64,000 nucleotides of DNA from Azoarcus indigens. GTDB lineage: Bacteria > Pseudomonadota > Gammaproteobacteria > Burkholderiales > Rhodocyclaceae. A program made the translations under genes and the position numbers. Numbering within the stretch: position 1 is the stretch's first letter; the number at the start of each line of letters is the position of its first letter. Below the pieces are notes generated by a model. It saw only the letters and a program-made list of their open reading frames with translations. It was not told the DNA's origin and ran no database searches. Shown here piece after piece: positions 36,088 through 46,467 of the stretch. The stretch lies in assembly GCF_004361735.1 (NCBI RefSeq), contig NZ_SNVV01000006.1, forward strand, positions 62,001 through 126,000, given 5' to 3'.

Positions 36088-37068
36088 TCAACCGAGCTTC
36101 TCGAGCCCGGCCGGCGGCCAGTTTTCCAGTTTCATGCCAAGGGTGAGGCCGCGGGAGGCCAGCACTTCCTTGATCTCGTTCAGCGACTTCCGACCCAGAT
36201 TGGGGGTCTTCAGCAGCTCGGTTTCCGTGCGCTGAATGAGATCGCCGATGTAGTAGATGTTCTCGGCCTTCAGGCAATTCGCCGAACGAACAGTCAGTTC
36301 CAGATCATCAACCGGGCGCAGCAGCACCGGGTCAATGGACTGTTGCTTGGGCGGCTCCACCGAGGCCGGAGTACCTTCCAGATCGGCGAACACGGAAAGT
36401 TGGTCCATCAACACGCGAGCGGCGTAACGGATGGCTTCTTCAGGATCCACCGCACCGTTGGTCTCGATGTCGATCACCAGACGGTCCAGATCAGTACGTT
36501 GCTCCACACGGGCGCTTTCAACCAGGTAGCTCACCCGGCGCACCGGGCTGAACGAAGCGTCCAGCATGATGCGACCGATGGTCTTGCTCTCGCCGCTGAC
36601 GGGGCGAGCATTGCCGGGGACATAACCCCGGCCTTCCTCGACCTTGATCTGCAGATCAAGCTTGCCGCCCGGCGCCAAGTGCGCAATGACGTGCTCCGGA
36701 TTGATGATTTCGACATCGTGCCCGATCTCGATATCCCCCGCCTTGACGACGCCTTCGCCCGACTTGGCCAGACGCAGCACCGTTTCGCTGCGGTTATGCA
36801 GCTTGAGCACCACGCCCTTGAGATTCAACAGCAGGTCGACGATGTCTTCGCGCATGCCGTCGAGCGTGGAGTACTCGTGCAGCACACCTTCGATCGACAC
36901 TTCCGTCGCCGCATGACCCGGCAGCGAGGAAAGGAGGATGCGCCGCAGCGCATTCCCCAGGGTATGTCCGAAGCCACGCTCGAACGGCTCCATCGTCACC
37001 CGTGCCTGCACAGGAGAAATGCTCTGGACGTCGATGATGCGCGGTTTCAGCAGTGCATTGCTTTGCAT
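36088..37068 (-). CDS. rpoA: RNA polymerase alpha subunit
   Basis: 326 residues: N-terminal assembly domain (about 1-235; [22 protein letters not shown]) that dimerises and binds beta and beta', a flexible linker, and the C-terminal domain (about 250-326; [38 protein letters not shown]) that contacts UP elements and activators. Its place between rpsD and rplQ is the standard bacterial order and ties polymerase supply to ribosomal proteins. Confidence 0.98.
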   Translation of the reverse strand: MQSNALLKPRIIDVQSISPVQARVTMEPFERGFGHTLGNALRRILLSSLPGHAATEVSIEGVLHEYSTLDGMREDIVDLLLNLKGVVLKLHNRSETVLRLAKSGEGVVKAGDIEIGHDVEIINPEHVIAHLAPGGKLDLQIKVEEGRGYVPGNARPVSGESKTIGRIMLDASFSPVRRVSYLVESARVEQRTDLDRLVIDIETNGAVDPEEAIRYAARVLMDQLSVFADLEGTPASVEPPKQQSIDPVLLRPVDDLELTVRSANCLKAENIYYIGDLIQRTETELLKTPNLGRKSLNEIKEVLASRGLTLGMKLENWPPAGLEKLG

Positions 37069-37108
37069 CAGCAGTTCCTCGGTACTAGGACAGACTTAGC
37101 ACGCCCGA

Positions 37109-37738
37109 TTAACGGGAGTACAGTTCCACGACCAGGCCTTCATTGATGGTCGCAGGCAGTTCCGCACGCTGCGGATAGGCCTTGAACACACCCTTGGCCG
37201 CCTTCGCATCAACTTCAATCCACTCGGGGAACCCACGGGACTCGGCAGCCTCGAGAGCGGCCTTGACTCGCAGATGCGCCTTGGCGCGATCGGACAGTTC
37301 GATGATGTCGCCTGGACGTACGGTGTAGGACGGGATGTTTACCCGCTTGCCGTTCACCAGCACACCGTTGTGACGCACGACTTGGCGAGCTTCTGCTCTG
37401 GAGGCACCGAAACCCATGCGATAAGCCACCGAATCCAGGCGACCTTCCAGCAATTGCAGGAGGTTCTCACCGGTCTGACCGCGACGGCGATCGGCTTCGG
37501 CGTAGACCTTGCGGAACTGAGCTTCCAGCACGCCATAGAGACGGCGGATCTTCTGCTTCTCACGCAGTTGCACGCCGTAGCCAGACAGACGCTGGCCCGA
37601 GCGCTGGCCATGCTGGCCAGGAGCATACGCGCGACGCTCAACGGAACACTTGTCGGTGAAACACTTCTCACCCTTCAGGAACAGCTTTTCGCCCTCGCGA
37701 CGGCACTGACGGCACTTGGGATCGAGATTACGAGCCAC
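37109..37738 (-). CDS. rpsD: 30S ribosomal protein S4 (zinc form)
   Basis: 209 residues. S4 nucleates 30S assembly and in enterobacteria represses its own operon. The S4 RNA-binding domain ([20 protein letters not shown]) is clear. The N-terminus carries C9, C12, C26 and C31 ([10 protein letters not shown] and GEKCFTDKC), the zinc-binding spacing known from Thermus S4 and absent from E. coli S4, so this is a C+ form. It lies 14 bases after rpsK and 40 before rpoA. Confidence 0.97.
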   Translation of the reverse strand: MARNLDPKCRQCRREGEKLFLKGEKCFTDKCSVERRAYAPGQHGQRSGQRLSGYGVQLREKQKIRRLYGVLEAQFRKVYAEADRRRGQTGENLLQLLEGRLDSVAYRMGFGASRAEARQVVRHNGVLVNGKRVNIPSYTVRPGDIIELSDRAKAHLRVKAALEAAESRGFPEWIEVDAKAAKGVFKAYPQRAELPATINEGLVVELYSR

Positions 37739-37752
37739 GTTTCAACTCCTTG

Positions 37753-38142
37753 TCAGATACGGCGCTTCTTCGGCGGACGGCAGCCGTTGTGCGGGATCGG
37801 CGTGATGTCCGTGATGCTGGAGATCTTCATCCCCAGCGCATTCAGCGCACGCACTGCGGATTCGCGGCCGGGACCAGGCCCCTTGATCCGCACTTCCAGA
37901 TTCTTGACGCCGCACTCCTGCGCGGCCTTGCCAGCAGCCTCGGCCGCGACCTGAGCCGCAAACGGGGTGCTCTTGCGCGAGCCCTTGAAGCCAGCACCAC
38001 CGGAAGTCGCCCAGGACAGCGCATTGCCCTGACGATCGGTAATGGTGATGATGGTGTTGTTGAAGCTAGCGTGAACGTGCGCGATACCTTCCGCGACGTT
38101 CTTCTTGACCTTCTTCCGGACCTTCGTTGCACTCTTAGCCAT
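37753..38142 (-). CDS. rpsK: 30S ribosomal protein S11
   Basis: 129 residues, same length as E. coli S11. [40 protein letters not shown] and the C-terminal [17 protein letters not shown] match the platform protein S11, including the near-C-terminal Asn-Gly that is isomerised in some bacteria. It lies 12 bases after rpsM in the alpha operon. Confidence 0.97.
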   Translation of the reverse strand: MAKSATKVRKKVKKNVAEGIAHVHASFNNTIITITDRQGNALSWATSGGAGFKGSRKSTPFAAQVAAEAAGKAAQECGVKNLEVRIKGPGPGRESAVRALNALGMKISSITDITPIPHNGCRPPKKRRI

Positions 38143-38154
38143 TATTCGTCCCTA

Positions 38155-38517
38155 TCACTTCTTGCCGGCGATTGCCTTGCGCGGGCCCTTACGGGTGCGC
38201 GCATTGGTCTGGGTGCGCTGACCGCGCACCGGCAGGCCGCGACGATGACGAACACCACGGTAGCAACCGAGGTCCATCAAACGCTTGATGTTCATGGTGA
38301 CTTCACGACGCAGGTCGCCTTCAACCACAAAGCGGCCAACCTCGTCACGCAGCTTTTCCATGTCGGACTCGGTCAGATCCTTGATCTTGGCCGACCGAAC
38401 CACGCCAGCTGCGTCGCAGATTTTCTGAGCACGCGTACGGCCGATCCCATAGATGGCGGTCAGCGCAATCTCGGCATGCTTGTGGTTGGGAATGTTTACC
38501 CCAGCAATACGGGCCAT
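38155..38517 (-). CDS. rpsM: 30S ribosomal protein S13
   Basis: 120 residues (E. coli 118). [32 protein letters not shown] and the basic tail [19 protein letters not shown] are S13. It sits in the 30S head and forms inter-subunit bridges. In E. coli this gene's leader is the S4 target; the 53-base gap between rpmJ and rpsM here is short and I could not draw a convincing equivalent pseudoknot. Confidence 0.97.
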   Translation of the reverse strand: MARIAGVNIPNHKHAEIALTAIYGIGRTRAQKICDAAGVVRSAKIKDLTESDMEKLRDEVGRFVVEGDLRREVTMNIKRLMDLGCYRGVRHRRGLPVRGQRTQTNARTRKGPRKAIAGKK

Positions 38518-38570
38518 CCGTTTACCCCAAAACGCGAAACATTAAATTTTAATACCGAGGATTGACTAGA

Positions 38571-38684
38571 TCAACCCTGGCGTTGCTTATGACGGGGATC
38601 GGTGCAGATGACACGCACGACACCCTTACGGCGAATGATCTTGCAGTTGCGGCAGAGCCGCTTGACTGACGCTTGAACTCGCAT
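38571..38684 (-). CDS. rpmJ: 50S ribosomal protein L36
   Basis: A 37-codon gene: [20 protein letters not shown], then [17 protein letters not shown]. Cysteines C11, C14 and C27 with H32 form the zinc site of the C+ form of L36. AGGAG lies seven bases before the ATG. Its position between infA and rpsM is typical outside the gammaproteobacteria. Confidence 0.95.
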   Translation of the reverse strand: MRVQASVKRLCRNCKIIRRKGVVRVICTDPRHKQRQG

Positions 38685-38710
38685 GTTCTTGCTCCTGTAT
38701 CTCTACTTAT

Positions 38711-38929
38711 TCACTTGGTCCGGAACACGATCCGGCCCTTGGTCAGGTCATAAGGCGTGAGCTGCACCGTCACCTTGTCTCCCGGGAGAATGCGGATGTA
38801 GTGCATCCGCATCTTTCCAGAGATGTGCCCCAGCACCATGTGACCGTTTTCGAGCTTTACCCTGAACGTTGCGTTGGGAAGATTTTCCGTGACCTCCCCT
38901 TGCATCTCGATGACGTCTTCCTTGGCCAT
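38711..38929 (-). CDS. infA: Translation initiation factor IF-1
   Basis: 72 residues, a single S1-like OB fold: [40 protein letters not shown] and [17 protein letters not shown]-1 occupies the 30S A site during initiation. The gene begins three bases before the secY stop region ends, in the secY-infA-rpmJ-rpsM order found in betaproteobacteria. A second infA elsewhere would not be surprising for this group. Confidence 0.97.
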   Translation of the reverse strand: MAKEDVIEMQGEVTENLPNATFRVKLENGHMVLGHISGKMRMHYIRILPGDKVTVQLTPYDLTKGRIVFRTK

Positions 38930-38932
38930 GGG

Positions 38933-40258
38933 TTACCTGATCGGGAGTCCCGCACCTTTGAAATTAGCCTTCTTCAACAGACTCTCGTACTGGTGCGACA
39001 TCACGTAAGCCTGCACCTGCGACATGAAGTCCATTGTCACCACCACGATGATCAGCAGCGATGTCCCACCGAAGTAGAACGGCACGTTCCACTTGAGGAT
39101 CAGGAACTCCGGCAACAGGCACACCAGCGTGATATAGACCGCACCAGCCAGCGTCAGCCGCATCAGAATCTTGTCGATGTACCGAGCGGTCTGATCACCC
39201 GGCCGGATGCCAGGGACGAACGCACCACTCTTCTTCAGGTTGTCCGCCGTCTCACGGGCGTTGAAAACCAGCGCCGTGTAGAAAAAGCAGAAGAAGACGA
39301 TTGCCAGCGCGTACAGCATCACGTAGATAGGCTGCCCCGGAGACAGAGTGGAAGCGATGTCCCGCAACCAGTACATGCCTTCCGAAGAGCCAAACCACTG
39401 CCCCAGCGTTGCCGGGAACAGAATGATGCTCGAAGCGAAGATGGGCGGAATCACTCCCGACATATTCAGCTTCAACGGCAGATGAGAACTTTGTCCACCG
39501 TAGATCTTGTTCCCCACCTGGCGCTTCGCATAGTTCACCAGGATTTTCCGCTGACCGCGCTCAACGAACACAACGAAACCCGTCACCAGAACTACCAGCA
39601 CGCAGATGAACAGCGCAGTGAAGGGATGCATCGCACCCGTTCTCACCAGCTCGAACAAACCACCGATCGCATTCGGCAGGCCTGCAGCAATGCCCGCGAA
39701 AATGATGATGGAAATCCCGTTCCCCACGCCGCGCTCAGTGATCTGCTCACCCAGCCACATGAGGAACATAGTGCCGGTAACCAGCGTCGCCACGGTCACA
39801 AAACGGAACAGCAAGCCCGGATCCAGCACCAAGCCGGGCTGGCCCTCGAGCGCGATAGCGATCCCGAGCGACTGAGCCAAAGCCAGCACCAAGGTGCCGT
39901 AGCGAGTGTACTGCGTTATCTTCCGACGTCCCGCCTCGCCCTCCTTCTTCAGCGCCTCCAACTGCGGAACAGCCACCGTCATCAGCTGCATGATGATCGA
40001 CGCAGAAATGTAGGGCATGATCCCGAGGGCGAAAATGGTAAAGCGCGAAAGCGCACCACCCGAGAACAGGTTGAATACACCGAGAATGCCGCCGGCCTGA
40101 GACTGGAAGAGTTCGGCCAATCGCTCGGGATCGATGCCGGGGACCGGAATGTGCGCGCCGATGCGATAAACAATCAGCGCGCCCACGAGGAACAGCAGGC
40201 GACGCTTGAGGTCGCCGAACCGCCCGGTATTTCCCAGCGTGGCTGCAGGATTCGCCAC
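38933..40258 (-). CDS. secY: Preprotein translocase subunit SecY
   Basis: 441 residues with ten transmembrane segments, the protein-conducting channel. [29 protein letters not shown] starts TM1 and the plug follows; [14 protein letters not shown] and the cytosolic loop [19 protein letters not shown] are SecY signatures. The start is GTG at 40258, giving [10 protein letters not shown]; it sits 15 bases after the rplO stop. Translation from GTG may hold expression below that of the ribosomal neighbours. Confidence 0.97.
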   Translation of the reverse strand: MANPAATLGNTGRFGDLKRRLLFLVGALIVYRIGAHIPVPGIDPERLAELFQSQAGGILGVFNLFSGGALSRFTIFALGIMPYISASIIMQLMTVAVPQLEALKKEGEAGRRKITQYTRYGTLVLALAQSLGIAIALEGQPGLVLDPGLLFRFVTVATLVTGTMFLMWLGEQITERGVGNGISIIIFAGIAAGLPNAIGGLFELVRTGAMHPFTALFICVLVVLVTGFVVFVERGQRKILVNYAKRQVGNKIYGGQSSHLPLKLNMSGVIPPIFASSIILFPATLGQWFGSSEGMYWLRDIASTLSPGQPIYVMLYALAIVFFCFFYTALVFNARETADNLKKSGAFVPGIRPGDQTARYIDKILMRLTLAGAVYITLVCLLPEFLILKWNVPFYFGGTSLLIIVVVTMDFMSQVQAYVMSHQYESLLKKANFKGAGLPIR

Positions 40259-40273
40259 AATCGTTACCCTTGC

Positions 40274-40708
40274 TTACTCGGCGAAAGAGCCGCCGGCCGC
40301 CTCGATGGCGGCACGCGCTCCTCGGGTTGCCCCGACGCCGCGCAGCACCACCTTCTTCGCAATCTCGCCGGACAGCACTACCTTGGCGGAGAGCGCGTCG
40401 GCAGGAATCACGCCAGCCTGCTTCAACACCAGCAGATCGACTTCTTCAACCGGGAGCTTGGCCAGTTCGGACAGACGCACTTCGACGTTACGGTCACGCG
40501 TCAACGAAACGAAACCCCGCTTCGGCAGGCGGCGCTGCAAAGGCATCTGACCGCCTTCGAAGCCAACCTTGTGGAAACCGCCAGCGCGGGATTTCTGACC
40601 CTTGTGGCCGCGACCGCAGGTCTTGCCCAGACCGCTGCCCATGCCGCGACCGACACGGCGACGGGCCGACTTGGAGCCGGCACCGGGTTTGATGGTATTC
40701 AGGCGCAT
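40274..40708 (-). CDS. rplO: 50S ribosomal protein L15
   Basis: 144 residues, as in E. coli. [43 protein letters not shown] and [17 protein letters not shown] are diagnostic. It is a late-assembly protein of the large subunit with a long Gly/Arg-rich extension into 23S rRNA. It lies one base after rpmD. Confidence 0.97.
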   Translation of the reverse strand: MRLNTIKPGAGSKSARRRVGRGMGSGLGKTCGRGHKGQKSRAGGFHKVGFEGGQMPLQRRLPKRGFVSLTRDRNVEVRLSELAKLPVEEVDLLVLKQAGVIPADALSAKVVLSGEIAKKVVLRGVGATRGARAAIEAAGGSFAE

Positions 40709-40709
40709 C

Positions 40710-40892
40710 TCAGCCCTCGCACTTAACCAGGTAGGACACCTTGTTGATCATGCCCCGGACGGCCGGGGTATCGATCAGCTCCACCGTGTGGTTGAGCCGA
40801 CGCAGACCCAGACCGCGCACGGTAGCGCGGTGGGACTGCTTGGTGCCGATCACGCTCTTGACCAGCGTGACCTTGATCTTCTTGTCGGACAT
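40710..40892 (-). CDS. rpmD: 50S ribosomal protein L30
   Basis: 60 residues (E. coli 59). [40 protein letters not shown] and [20 protein letters not shown] are L30. It is the short bacterial form and lies three bases after rpsE in the spc operon. Confidence 0.95.
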   Translation of the reverse strand: MSDKKIKVTLVKSVIGTKQSHRATVRGLGLRRLNHTVELIDTPAVRGMINKVSYLVKCEG

Positions 40893-40895
40893 GGC

Positions 40896-41420
40896 TTACC
40901 CCAGGATCTCTTCGACTGTCTTGCCGCGCTTGGCAGCAATCTCAGCCGGAGTGTTGATCGCCAGCAGGCCGTTGATGGTGGCACGCACGACGTTGTACGG
41001 ATTGGTCGAGCCAATGCACTTGCAGATGATGTCGGTGACACCCATCACTTCGAACACTGCGCGCATCGGACCACCAGCGATGATGCCGGTACCGCCAGGC
41101 GCCGGCTGCATCAGCACCGAAGCGGCGCCATGCTTGCCGATAACCGTGTGCTGCAGCGTGCCGTTCTTCAACGCCACCTTGGTCATCTTGCGACGAGCTT
41201 CGTCCATCGCCTTTTGCACGGCGACCGGCACTTCGCGGGACTTGCCCTTGCCCATGCCGATTCCGCCGTCACCGTCGCCCACTACGGTCAGTGCCGCGAA
41301 GCCGAGGATACGACCGCCCTTCACCACCTTGGTGACGCGGTTGATCGCAACCATCTTCTCGCGAAGACCGTCATCGCGCTCCTCGGAGGCCTGCGCGCGT
41401 TTGGTTTGCTGCTTAGCCAT
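40896..41420 (-). CDS. rpsE: 30S ribosomal protein S5
   Basis: 174 residues (E. coli 167). The double-stranded RNA-binding domain ([40 protein letters not shown]) and the C-terminal domain ([20 protein letters not shown]) are clear. S5 shapes the mRNA entrance and decoding fidelity. The loop around VVKGGR, where spectinomycin resistance changes arise in E. coli, has the wild-type form. Confidence 0.97.
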   Translation of the reverse strand: MAKQQTKRAQASEERDDGLREKMVAINRVTKVVKGGRILGFAALTVVGDGDGGIGMGKGKSREVPVAVQKAMDEARRKMTKVALKNGTLQHTVIGKHGAASVLMQPAPGGTGIIAGGPMRAVFEVMGVTDIICKCIGSTNPYNVVRATINGLLAINTPAEIAAKRGKTVEEILG

Positions 41421-41432
41421 ACGAATCCTCGC

Positions 41433-41786
41433 TTAGAACTTCAGACCGCCTTCGCGGGCAGCCTCAGCCAGCGCCTTCACGCGGCCGTGATACAGGAAGC
41501 CCGAGCGGTCGAACGCGACCGTCTCGATCCCGGCAGCCTTGGCGCGCTCGGCAATCAATTTGCCGACCACTTCGGCCGCTTGCTTGTTGCCACCGTTGGC
41601 GACCTGCGCACGGACGGCAGGCTCCACGGTCGACGCGGCAGCCAGGACGCGGGAACCGCAACCGGAAATCACCTGCGCGTAGATGTGGCTGTTGGAACGG
41701 AACACGGCGAGGCGTACCGCCTTGAGCTCCGCGAGCTTGGCGCGGGTTTTGCGCGCACGGCGAAGACGAGTTTCTTTCTTGTTCAT
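41433..41786 (-). CDS. rplR: 50S ribosomal protein L18
   Basis: 117 residues, E. coli length. [34 protein letters not shown] and [20 protein letters not shown] match L18, which binds 5S rRNA with L5 and L25. It lies 11 bases after rplF and 12 before rpsE. Confidence 0.97.
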   Translation of the reverse strand: MNKKETRLRRARKTRAKLAELKAVRLAVFRSNSHIYAQVISGCGSRVLAAASTVEPAVRAQVANGGNKQAAEVVGKLIAERAKAAGIETVAFDRSGFLYHGRVKALAEAAREGGLKF

Positions 41787-41797
41787 GACGAACCGCC

Positions 41798-42331
41798 TTA
41801 CTTCTTCTTGGTTTCCTTGAGCACCACCACCTCATCCGAATAACGGACGCCCTTGCCCTTGTAGGGTTCGGGAGAGCGGTAGGCCCGCACCTCGGCCGCG
41901 ACCTGACCGACCTGCTGCTTGTCGATACCCTTGATCACGACTTCGGTCTGGGAGGGCGTCTCAACCTTCACGCCGGCGGGCATCTGATGCACCACCGGAT
42001 GGGAGAAACCCAGCGAAAGATTCAGCTTGTCACCTTGAGCCTGGGCACGGTAACCAACGCCAACCAGCGTGAGCTTGCGCTCAAAACCCTTGGTCACGCC
42101 GTTCACCATGTTATTCACCAAGGCACGAACGGTACCGGACATCGCACGGGCGTTATCCGCGCCGTCCTTTGCCTTGCAAACGATGGCCTCACCATCCTTC
42201 TCCACGCTAACAGCAGGATGAATGGACTGGCGCAGCGTACCCAGCGGCCCTTTGATCGCGATCTCAGCGGCGGAGATGGTGACTTCAACGCCCTTCGGGA
42301 TCGCGACCGGATTCTTCGCTACACGAGACAT
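41798..42331 (-). CDS. rplF: 50S ribosomal protein L6
   Basis: 177 residues, E. coli length. [20 protein letters not shown] starts the first of two related domains; [20 protein letters not shown] and the C-terminal [20 protein letters not shown] complete L6, which lies near the sarcin-ricin loop. The frame extends upstream to 42394 but 42331 gives the family N-terminus and has GGGGAGCG just upstream. Confidence 0.97.
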   Translation of the reverse strand: MSRVAKNPVAIPKGVEVTISAAEIAIKGPLGTLRQSIHPAVSVEKDGEAIVCKAKDGADNARAMSGTVRALVNNMVNGVTKGFERKLTLVGVGYRAQAQGDKLNLSLGFSHPVVHQMPAGVKVETPSQTEVVIKGIDKQQVGQVAAEVRAYRSPEPYKGKGVRYSDEVVVLKETKKK

Positions 42332-42341
42332 TGCGCTCCCC

Positions 42342-42737
42342 TTAGGCGACCAGGCAGATGACTTCGCCACCAACCCGGCTAGCGCGGGCGGCACGATCGG
42401 TCATCACGCCCTTGGGCGTGGAAACAATGGCAACGCCCAGGCCGTTCATGACGCGCGGCAGATCGTTGCTCCCCTTGTACACTCGCAGACCAGGGCGGCT
42501 GACGCGCTCGATGCGCTCAATCACAGGCCGGCCGGCGTAGTACTTCAGCGCGACATCGAGCGCAGCCTTGCCGCTCTCTTCCCGCACCGAAAAGTCATCG
42601 ATGTAACCCTCATCCTTCAGCACCTTGGCGATCGCCACCTTGAGCTTCGAGGAGGGCATGCTCACGCTCACCTTCTGGGCCTGTTGCCCGTTGCGGATGC
42701 GCGTCAGCATGTCGGCGATCGGATCGGACATACTCAT
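42342..42737 (-). CDS. rpsH: 30S ribosomal protein S8
   Basis: 131 residues. [40 protein letters not shown]-type core and the RNA-binding tail [20 protein letters not shown] are S8. In E. coli S8 represses the spc operon at the rplE site. The ATG at 42737 is preferred; a second ATG two codons in is possible. Confidence 0.97.
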   Translation of the reverse strand: MSMSDPIADMLTRIRNGQQAQKVSVSMPSSKLKVAIAKVLKDEGYIDDFSVREESGKAALDVALKYYAGRPVIERIERVSRPGLRVYKGSNDLPRVMNGLGVAIVSTPKGVMTDRAARASRVGGEVICLVA

Positions 42738-42750
42738 CTTTGAATTCTCC

Positions 42751-43056
42751 TTACCAGCTCGCCTTGGTCATGCCAGGAACTTCGCCGCGGAAAGCAATTT
42801 CACGCAGCTTGTTACGGCACAGACCGAACTTGCGGAACACCCCACGCGGACGGCCGGTCAGGCTGCACCGGTTGCGCTGACGAGACGGACTGGCGTTGCG
42901 CGGGAGCTGCTGCAGCGCCAGGCGCGCAGACATGCGTTCTTCGTCGGACAGTTTCGTGTCCTTGATCTGAGCGATCAGCGCAGCACGCTTGGCGGCAAAC
43001 TTCTCAACCAGCTTGCGACGCTTCTCTTCACGATTGATCAGAGCGAGTTTCGCCAT
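42751..43056 (-). CDS. rpsN: 30S ribosomal protein S14 (zinc-free form)
   Basis: 101 residues, E. coli length. [20 protein letters not shown] and [20 protein letters not shown] are S14. It is the long C-minus form, lacking the CxxC pairs of the short zinc S14. The frame is open to 43119 but homology and a GAGGCTGAC ribosome-binding region place the start at 43056. Confidence 0.96.
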   Translation of the reverse strand: MAKLALINREEKRRKLVEKFAAKRAALIAQIKDTKLSDEERMSARLALQQLPRNASPSRQRNRCSLTGRPRGVFRKFGLCRNKLREIAFRGEVPGMTKASW

Positions 43057-43063
43057 GTCAGCC

Positions 43064-43603
43064 TCAATTCTTGAACGGGAACTTGAAAGCGCCGAGCAGG
43101 GCACGGGCTTCCTGGTCATTCTTCGCGGTCGTGGTGATGCTGATGTTCATCCCGCGCAGCGCATCGATCTTGTCGTACTCGATTTCCGGGAAGATGATCT
43201 GCTCTTTAACGCCCAGGTTGTAGTTGCCACGGCCGTCGAAGCCCTTCGCAGCAATACCGCGGAAGTCACGCACTCGCGGCAGAGCGATGGTAATCAGACG
43301 ATCCAGAAACTCGAACATCTGGGGACCGCGCAGGGTCACCATGCAACCAATCGGGTAGCCTTCACGGATCTTGAAGCCCGCGATGGACTTACGCGCCTTC
43401 GTCGACACCGGCTTCTGACCAGCAATCTTGGTCATGTCGCCGATCGCGTTCTCCAGCACCTTCTTGTCACCAACCGCCTCACCCACACCCATGTTCAGAG
43501 TGATCTTGGTGATGCGCGGCACTTCCATGACGGACTTGTAGCCGAACTGCTTTTGCAGATCGGGAACCACAGAATCCTTGTAGAACTGTTGCAAGCGAGC
43601 CAT
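43064..43603 (-). CDS. rplE: 50S ribosomal protein L5
   Basis: 179 residues, E. coli length. [48 protein letters not shown] and the tail [20 protein letters not shown] are L5, which binds 5S rRNA and contacts the P-site tRNA. In E. coli its start region is the S8 control site. It lies seven bases before rpsN. Confidence 0.97.
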   Translation of the reverse strand: MARLQQFYKDSVVPDLQKQFGYKSVMEVPRITKITLNMGVGEAVGDKKVLENAIGDMTKIAGQKPVSTKARKSIAGFKIREGYPIGCMVTLRGPQMFEFLDRLITIALPRVRDFRGIAAKGFDGRGNYNLGVKEQIIFPEIEYDKIDALRGMNISITTTAKNDQEARALLGAFKFPFKN

Positions 43604-43612
43604 CGTTACTCC

Positions 43613-43930
43613 TTAGGCATCAACCAGCTCGCCGTTCGACTTGAAGACGCGGACCTTGCGGCCATCCTCAAGCACCTTCACCCCGACGCGATCGCCCTTC
43701 TGGGACGCCGGATTGAACAGCGCGACATTGGAAATATGGATAGGCATGTCCTTCTCGACGATGCCACCGACTTCGCCCTTGAGCGGATTCGGACGAACGT
43801 GCTTCTTGACGCGATTCACGCCCTCGACCACGACATGCTCGTCATCCACGCGGCGCAGCACCGTACCGCGGCGACCGCGATCTTTGCCAGCCAGCACAAT
43901 GACTTCGTCACCCTTGCGGATCTTGTTCAT
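43613..43930 (-). CDS. rplX: 50S ribosomal protein L24
   Basis: 105 residues. The KOW motif region [20 protein letters not shown] at the N-terminus and [20 protein letters not shown] identify L24, an assembly initiator near the tunnel exit. It lies 11 bases after rplN and nine before rplE. Confidence 0.97.
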   Translation of the reverse strand: MNKIRKGDEVIVLAGKDRGRRGTVLRRVDDEHVVVEGVNRVKKHVRPNPLKGEVGGIVEKDMPIHISNVALFNPASQKGDRVGVKVLEDGRKVRVFKSNGELVDA

Positions 43931-43941
43931 CTACCGACTCC

Positions 43942-44310
43942 TCAGAGCACTTCAGGCGCCAGCGAGACGATCTTCATGAACCGCTCGGAGCGCAGCTCAC
44001 GAGTAACCGGCCCGAAGATACGGGTACCGATCGGCTCGAGCTTGTTGTTCAGGAGAACCGCGGCGTTGTTGTCGAACTTCACCAGCGAACCATCGGGGCG
44101 ACGCACACCCTTGGCGGTACGAACAACGACGGCGTTATAAACGTCGCCCTTCTTCACACGACCACGCGGCGCGGCATCCTTGATGGTGACCTTGATGATG
44201 TCGCCAATGCCGGCATAACGGCGCTTGGAACCACCGAGCACCTTGATGCACATAACCGAACGCGCACCGGTGTTATCGGCGACATCCAGCCTGGACTGCA
44301 TTTGAATCAT
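43942..44310 (-). CDS. rplN: 50S ribosomal protein L14
   Basis: 122 residues (E. coli 123). [40 protein letters not shown] and [20 protein letters not shown] are L14. It is the first gene of the spc operon, preceded by a 153-base gap carrying a promoter-like element; the upstream sequence GTTGGAGATAAATTC supplies the ribosome-binding site. Confidence 0.97.
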   Translation of the reverse strand: MIQMQSRLDVADNTGARSVMCIKVLGGSKRRYAGIGDIIKVTIKDAAPRGRVKKGDVYNAVVVRTAKGVRRPDGSLVKFDNNAAVLLNNKLEPIGTRIFGPVTRELRSERFMKIVSLAPEVL

Positions 44311-44401
44311 GAATTTATCTCCAACTTATCCCGCACCGCGGTCAGTCTTGGAACCCGTCAGGGTGGAATGCCCCGAGCGAGCACCGGAGCAAAGATTTAA
44401 A

Positions 44402-44435
44402 AGTATAACAGCTTGACGCCGCAGCGCCAAGCTGT
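44402..44435 (-). promoter_or_regulatory. spc operon promoter with overlapping dyad
   Basis: On the minus strand TTGGCG (44430-44425), a 17-base spacer and TATACT (44407-44402) form a good sigma-70 promoter about 92 bases before rplN. A perfect dyad ACAGCTTG/CAAGCTGT (44408-44415 and 44428-44435) overlaps the -35 and spacer; it could be an operator or a weak terminator for the S10 transcript. E. coli also has its spc promoter in the rpsQ-rplN gap. Confidence 0.65.
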
Positions 44436-44463
44436 TTTCAAATACCGGCTCGCGATCCCGAAT

Positions 44464-44736
44464 TCAGATCACGCGGGCCTTCTCAACGACCCGGGTCACA
44501 CGCCAGGTCTTGGTACGGGAGAGCGGACGGCACTCCTCGATTTCCACCAGATCACCCTGCACTGCCTCGCCATTCTCGACGTGAGCATGGTATTTGGCAG
44601 AGCGGGTAATGATCTTGCTGTACAGAGGGTGCTTGACGCGCCGCTCAACCAGAACGGTCACCGTTTTATCCATCTTGTCGCTGACCACACGCCCCACCAG
44701 GGCGCGGCGAACCTTCTGAACTTGCTGCTCGCTCAT
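44464..44736 (-). CDS. rpsQ: 30S ribosomal protein S17
   Basis: 90 residues (E. coli 84). [40 protein letters not shown] and [20 protein letters not shown] identify S17, a primary 16S-binding OB-fold protein. Last gene of the S10 operon; its ATG overlaps the rpmC stop by four bases. Confidence 0.97.
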   Translation of the reverse strand: MSEQQVQKVRRALVGRVVSDKMDKTVTVLVERRVKHPLYSKIITRSAKYHAHVENGEAVQGDLVEIEECRPLSRTKTWRVTRVVEKARVI

Positions 44737-44927
44737 TGCTGACCCGCCTTCTCGCGCAGGATGGTCCGGACACGCGCGATGTCGCGACGCACCTTCCCGA
44801 GTTGACTCGTGTTGCTAAGTTGCTGAGTCGCCAGCTGCATCCGCAGCGAGAACTGGGCCTTCAACAACTCAAGCAACTCCTGGTTCAGTTCTTCTGCGCC
44901 CTTGGCGCGGAGTTCACTCGCTTTCAT
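44733..44927 (-). CDS. rpmC: 50S ribosomal protein L29
   Basis: 64 residues (E. coli 63). [40 protein letters not shown] and [17 protein letters not shown] form the two-helix L29 near the tunnel exit, a docking site for SRP and trigger factor. It overlaps rpsQ by four bases and follows rplP by two. Confidence 0.96.
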   Translation of the reverse strand: MKASELRAKGAEELNQELLELLKAQFSLRMQLATQQLSNTSQLGKVRRDIARVRTILREKAGQQ

Positions 44928-44929
44928 GC

Positions 44930-45343
44930 TTACCCCACTTGGCGAGTAACGAACACCGTCTCCAGCGGAAGCTTAGCGGCTGCAAGCCGGAATGCCTCAC
45001 GCGCGAGCGCTTCGTCCACGCCATCCATTTCGTAGAGCACCTTGCCGGGCTGGATCTCAGCGACCCAGTACTCGGGGTTGCCCTTACCGTTACCCATCCG
45101 AACCTCAGCGGGCTTCTTGGAGATCGGCTTGTCCGGGAAAATCCGGATCCAGATCCGACCGCCCCGCTTGATGTGGCGGGTCATCGCGCGACGCGCAGAC
45201 TCAATCTGGCGCGCAGTCAGCCGACCACGGCCCACCGCCTTGAGCCCGTACTCGCCGAAGCTGACCTTGGCACCGCGCGTAGCAAGCCCGGTGTTACGGC
45301 CCTTCTGCTCCTTCCGATACTTTCTTCTCGAGGGCTGCAGCAT
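44930..45343 (-). CDS. rplP: 50S ribosomal protein L16
   Basis: 137 residues (E. coli 136). [60 protein letters not shown] and [20 protein letters not shown] are L16, which lines the A-site tRNA path. The GKGNPEYWV segment holds the arginine/loop region modified by YcfD in E. coli. Its ATG overlaps the rpsC TAA by one base. Confidence 0.97.
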   Translation of the reverse strand: MLQPSRRKYRKEQKGRNTGLATRGAKVSFGEYGLKAVGRGRLTARQIESARRAMTRHIKRGGRIWIRIFPDKPISKKPAEVRMGNGKGNPEYWVAEIQPGKVLYEMDGVDEALAREAFRLAAAKLPLETVFVTRQVG

Positions 45344-46122
45344 TATTCACTCCTGCTTTCTTCTTGCCGGCCCTGGCCGTCGCCACCCCGGCGGGCAGGA
45401 CGGCGACCCGGACGGCCTTCGCCGTCACGCGGGGCACCCCGGCGACCACGGCGATTGTCGGCTTCAGGCTCGGCAGCCACCGGCTGCTCGTTGCGACCAA
45501 GCATTTCGCCTTTGAAAACCCAGACCTTGATGCCAATCACACCATAGGTCGTATGCGCCTCGGAAACACCGTAGTCGATGTTGGCGCGCAGGGTGTGCAG
45601 CGGCACGCGACCTTCGCGATACCACTCGGTACGAGCGATCTCGGCGCCATTCAGGCGACCGGAACTCATGATCTTGATGCCTTGGGCGCCAAGACGCATG
45701 GCGTTCTGCATCGCACGCTTCATGGCGCGACGGAACATGATGCGCTTCTCGAGCTGCTGGGCGATGGAGTCCGCGATCAGCTTGGCATCGATTTCAGGCT
45801 TACGCACTTCCTCGATGTTCACATGAACCGGCACACCGACGATCTTCTGCAGATCGCGCTTCAGCGCTTCGATGTCCTCGCCCTTCTTGCCGATAACGAC
45901 ACCCGGACGCGCACTGTAGAGCGTGACGCGCGCATTCTTGGCCGGACGCTCGATGATTACACGGCCAACCGAAGCGTGCGCCAGGCGCTTCTTCAGGTAG
46001 TCGCGGACCTTGAGATCCTCGTGCAGCATCTTCGAGAAATCCTGGCTGGAAGCAAACCAGCGGGAACCCCAATCGCGCGTGACAGCGAGACGGAATCCGG
46101 TGGGATGAATTTTCTGACCCAT
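45343..46122 (-). CDS. rpsC: 30S ribosomal protein S3 with disordered C-terminal extension
   Basis: 259 residues against 233 in E. coli. The core is normal: [20 protein letters not shown], the KH domain with [20 protein letters not shown] and the C-terminal [20 protein letters not shown]. After residue ~210 comes an Arg/Gly/Glu/Pro-rich tail ([20 protein letters not shown] and further) that looks disordered. Extended S3 tails occur in betaproteobacteria; this one is strongly basic-acidic mixed. S3 forms the mRNA entry helicase with S4 and S5. Confidence 0.96.
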   Translation of the reverse strand: MGQKIHPTGFRLAVTRDWGSRWFASSQDFSKMLHEDLKVRDYLKKRLAHASVGRVIIERPAKNARVTLYSARPGVVIGKKGEDIEALKRDLQKIVGVPVHVNIEEVRKPEIDAKLIADSIAQQLEKRIMFRRAMKRAMQNAMRLGAQGIKIMSSGRLNGAEIARTEWYREGRVPLHTLRANIDYGVSEAHTTYGVIGIKVWVFKGEMLGRNEQPVAAEPEADNRRGRRGAPRDGEGRPGRRPARRGGDGQGRQEESRSE

Positions 46123-46131
46123 GAATACTCC

Positions 46132-46461
46132 TTACTCGCCGACAGACACGTAGATGTGGCAGGTGGGCTTGAGAATGCGGTTGCCCCGGCCCTTTGCGCG
46201 AGCAGTGAAACGCTTCAGCGTCGCACCCTCTTCCACGTAGATCGTCTTGACCTTCAGCGCATCAATGTCGGCACCGTCGTTGTGCTCGGCATTCGCGATA
46301 GCGGATTCGACAACCTTGCGGATGATCTTTGCACCACGCTTGGGAGAGAAAGCGAGGATGTTCAGAGCTTGGTCGACCGACTTGCCCCGCACCAGGTCGG
46401 CAACCAGACGGCCCTTCTGGGCCGACAGGCGCACGCCACGGAGAACGGCTTTGGTTTCCAT
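46132..46461 (-). CDS. rplV: 50S ribosomal protein L22
   Basis: 109 residues (E. coli 110). [40 protein letters not shown] and the beta-hairpin [20 protein letters not shown] reach into the exit tunnel; the hairpin has the wild-type length with no macrolide-resistance-type deletion. It lies nine bases before rpsC. Confidence 0.97.
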   Translation of the reverse strand: METKAVLRGVRLSAQKGRLVADLVRGKSVDQALNILAFSPKRGAKIIRKVVESAIANAEHNDGADIDALKVKTIYVEEGATLKRFTARAKGRGNRILKPTCHIYVSVGE

Positions 46462-46467
46462 GTCTTC

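Noticed and set aside
43942-44463. Break in the ribosomal cluster suggesting an insertion between rpsQ and rplN
   Set aside because: The 153-base gap is the normal place of the spc promoter and contains no repeat or mobile-element sequence.
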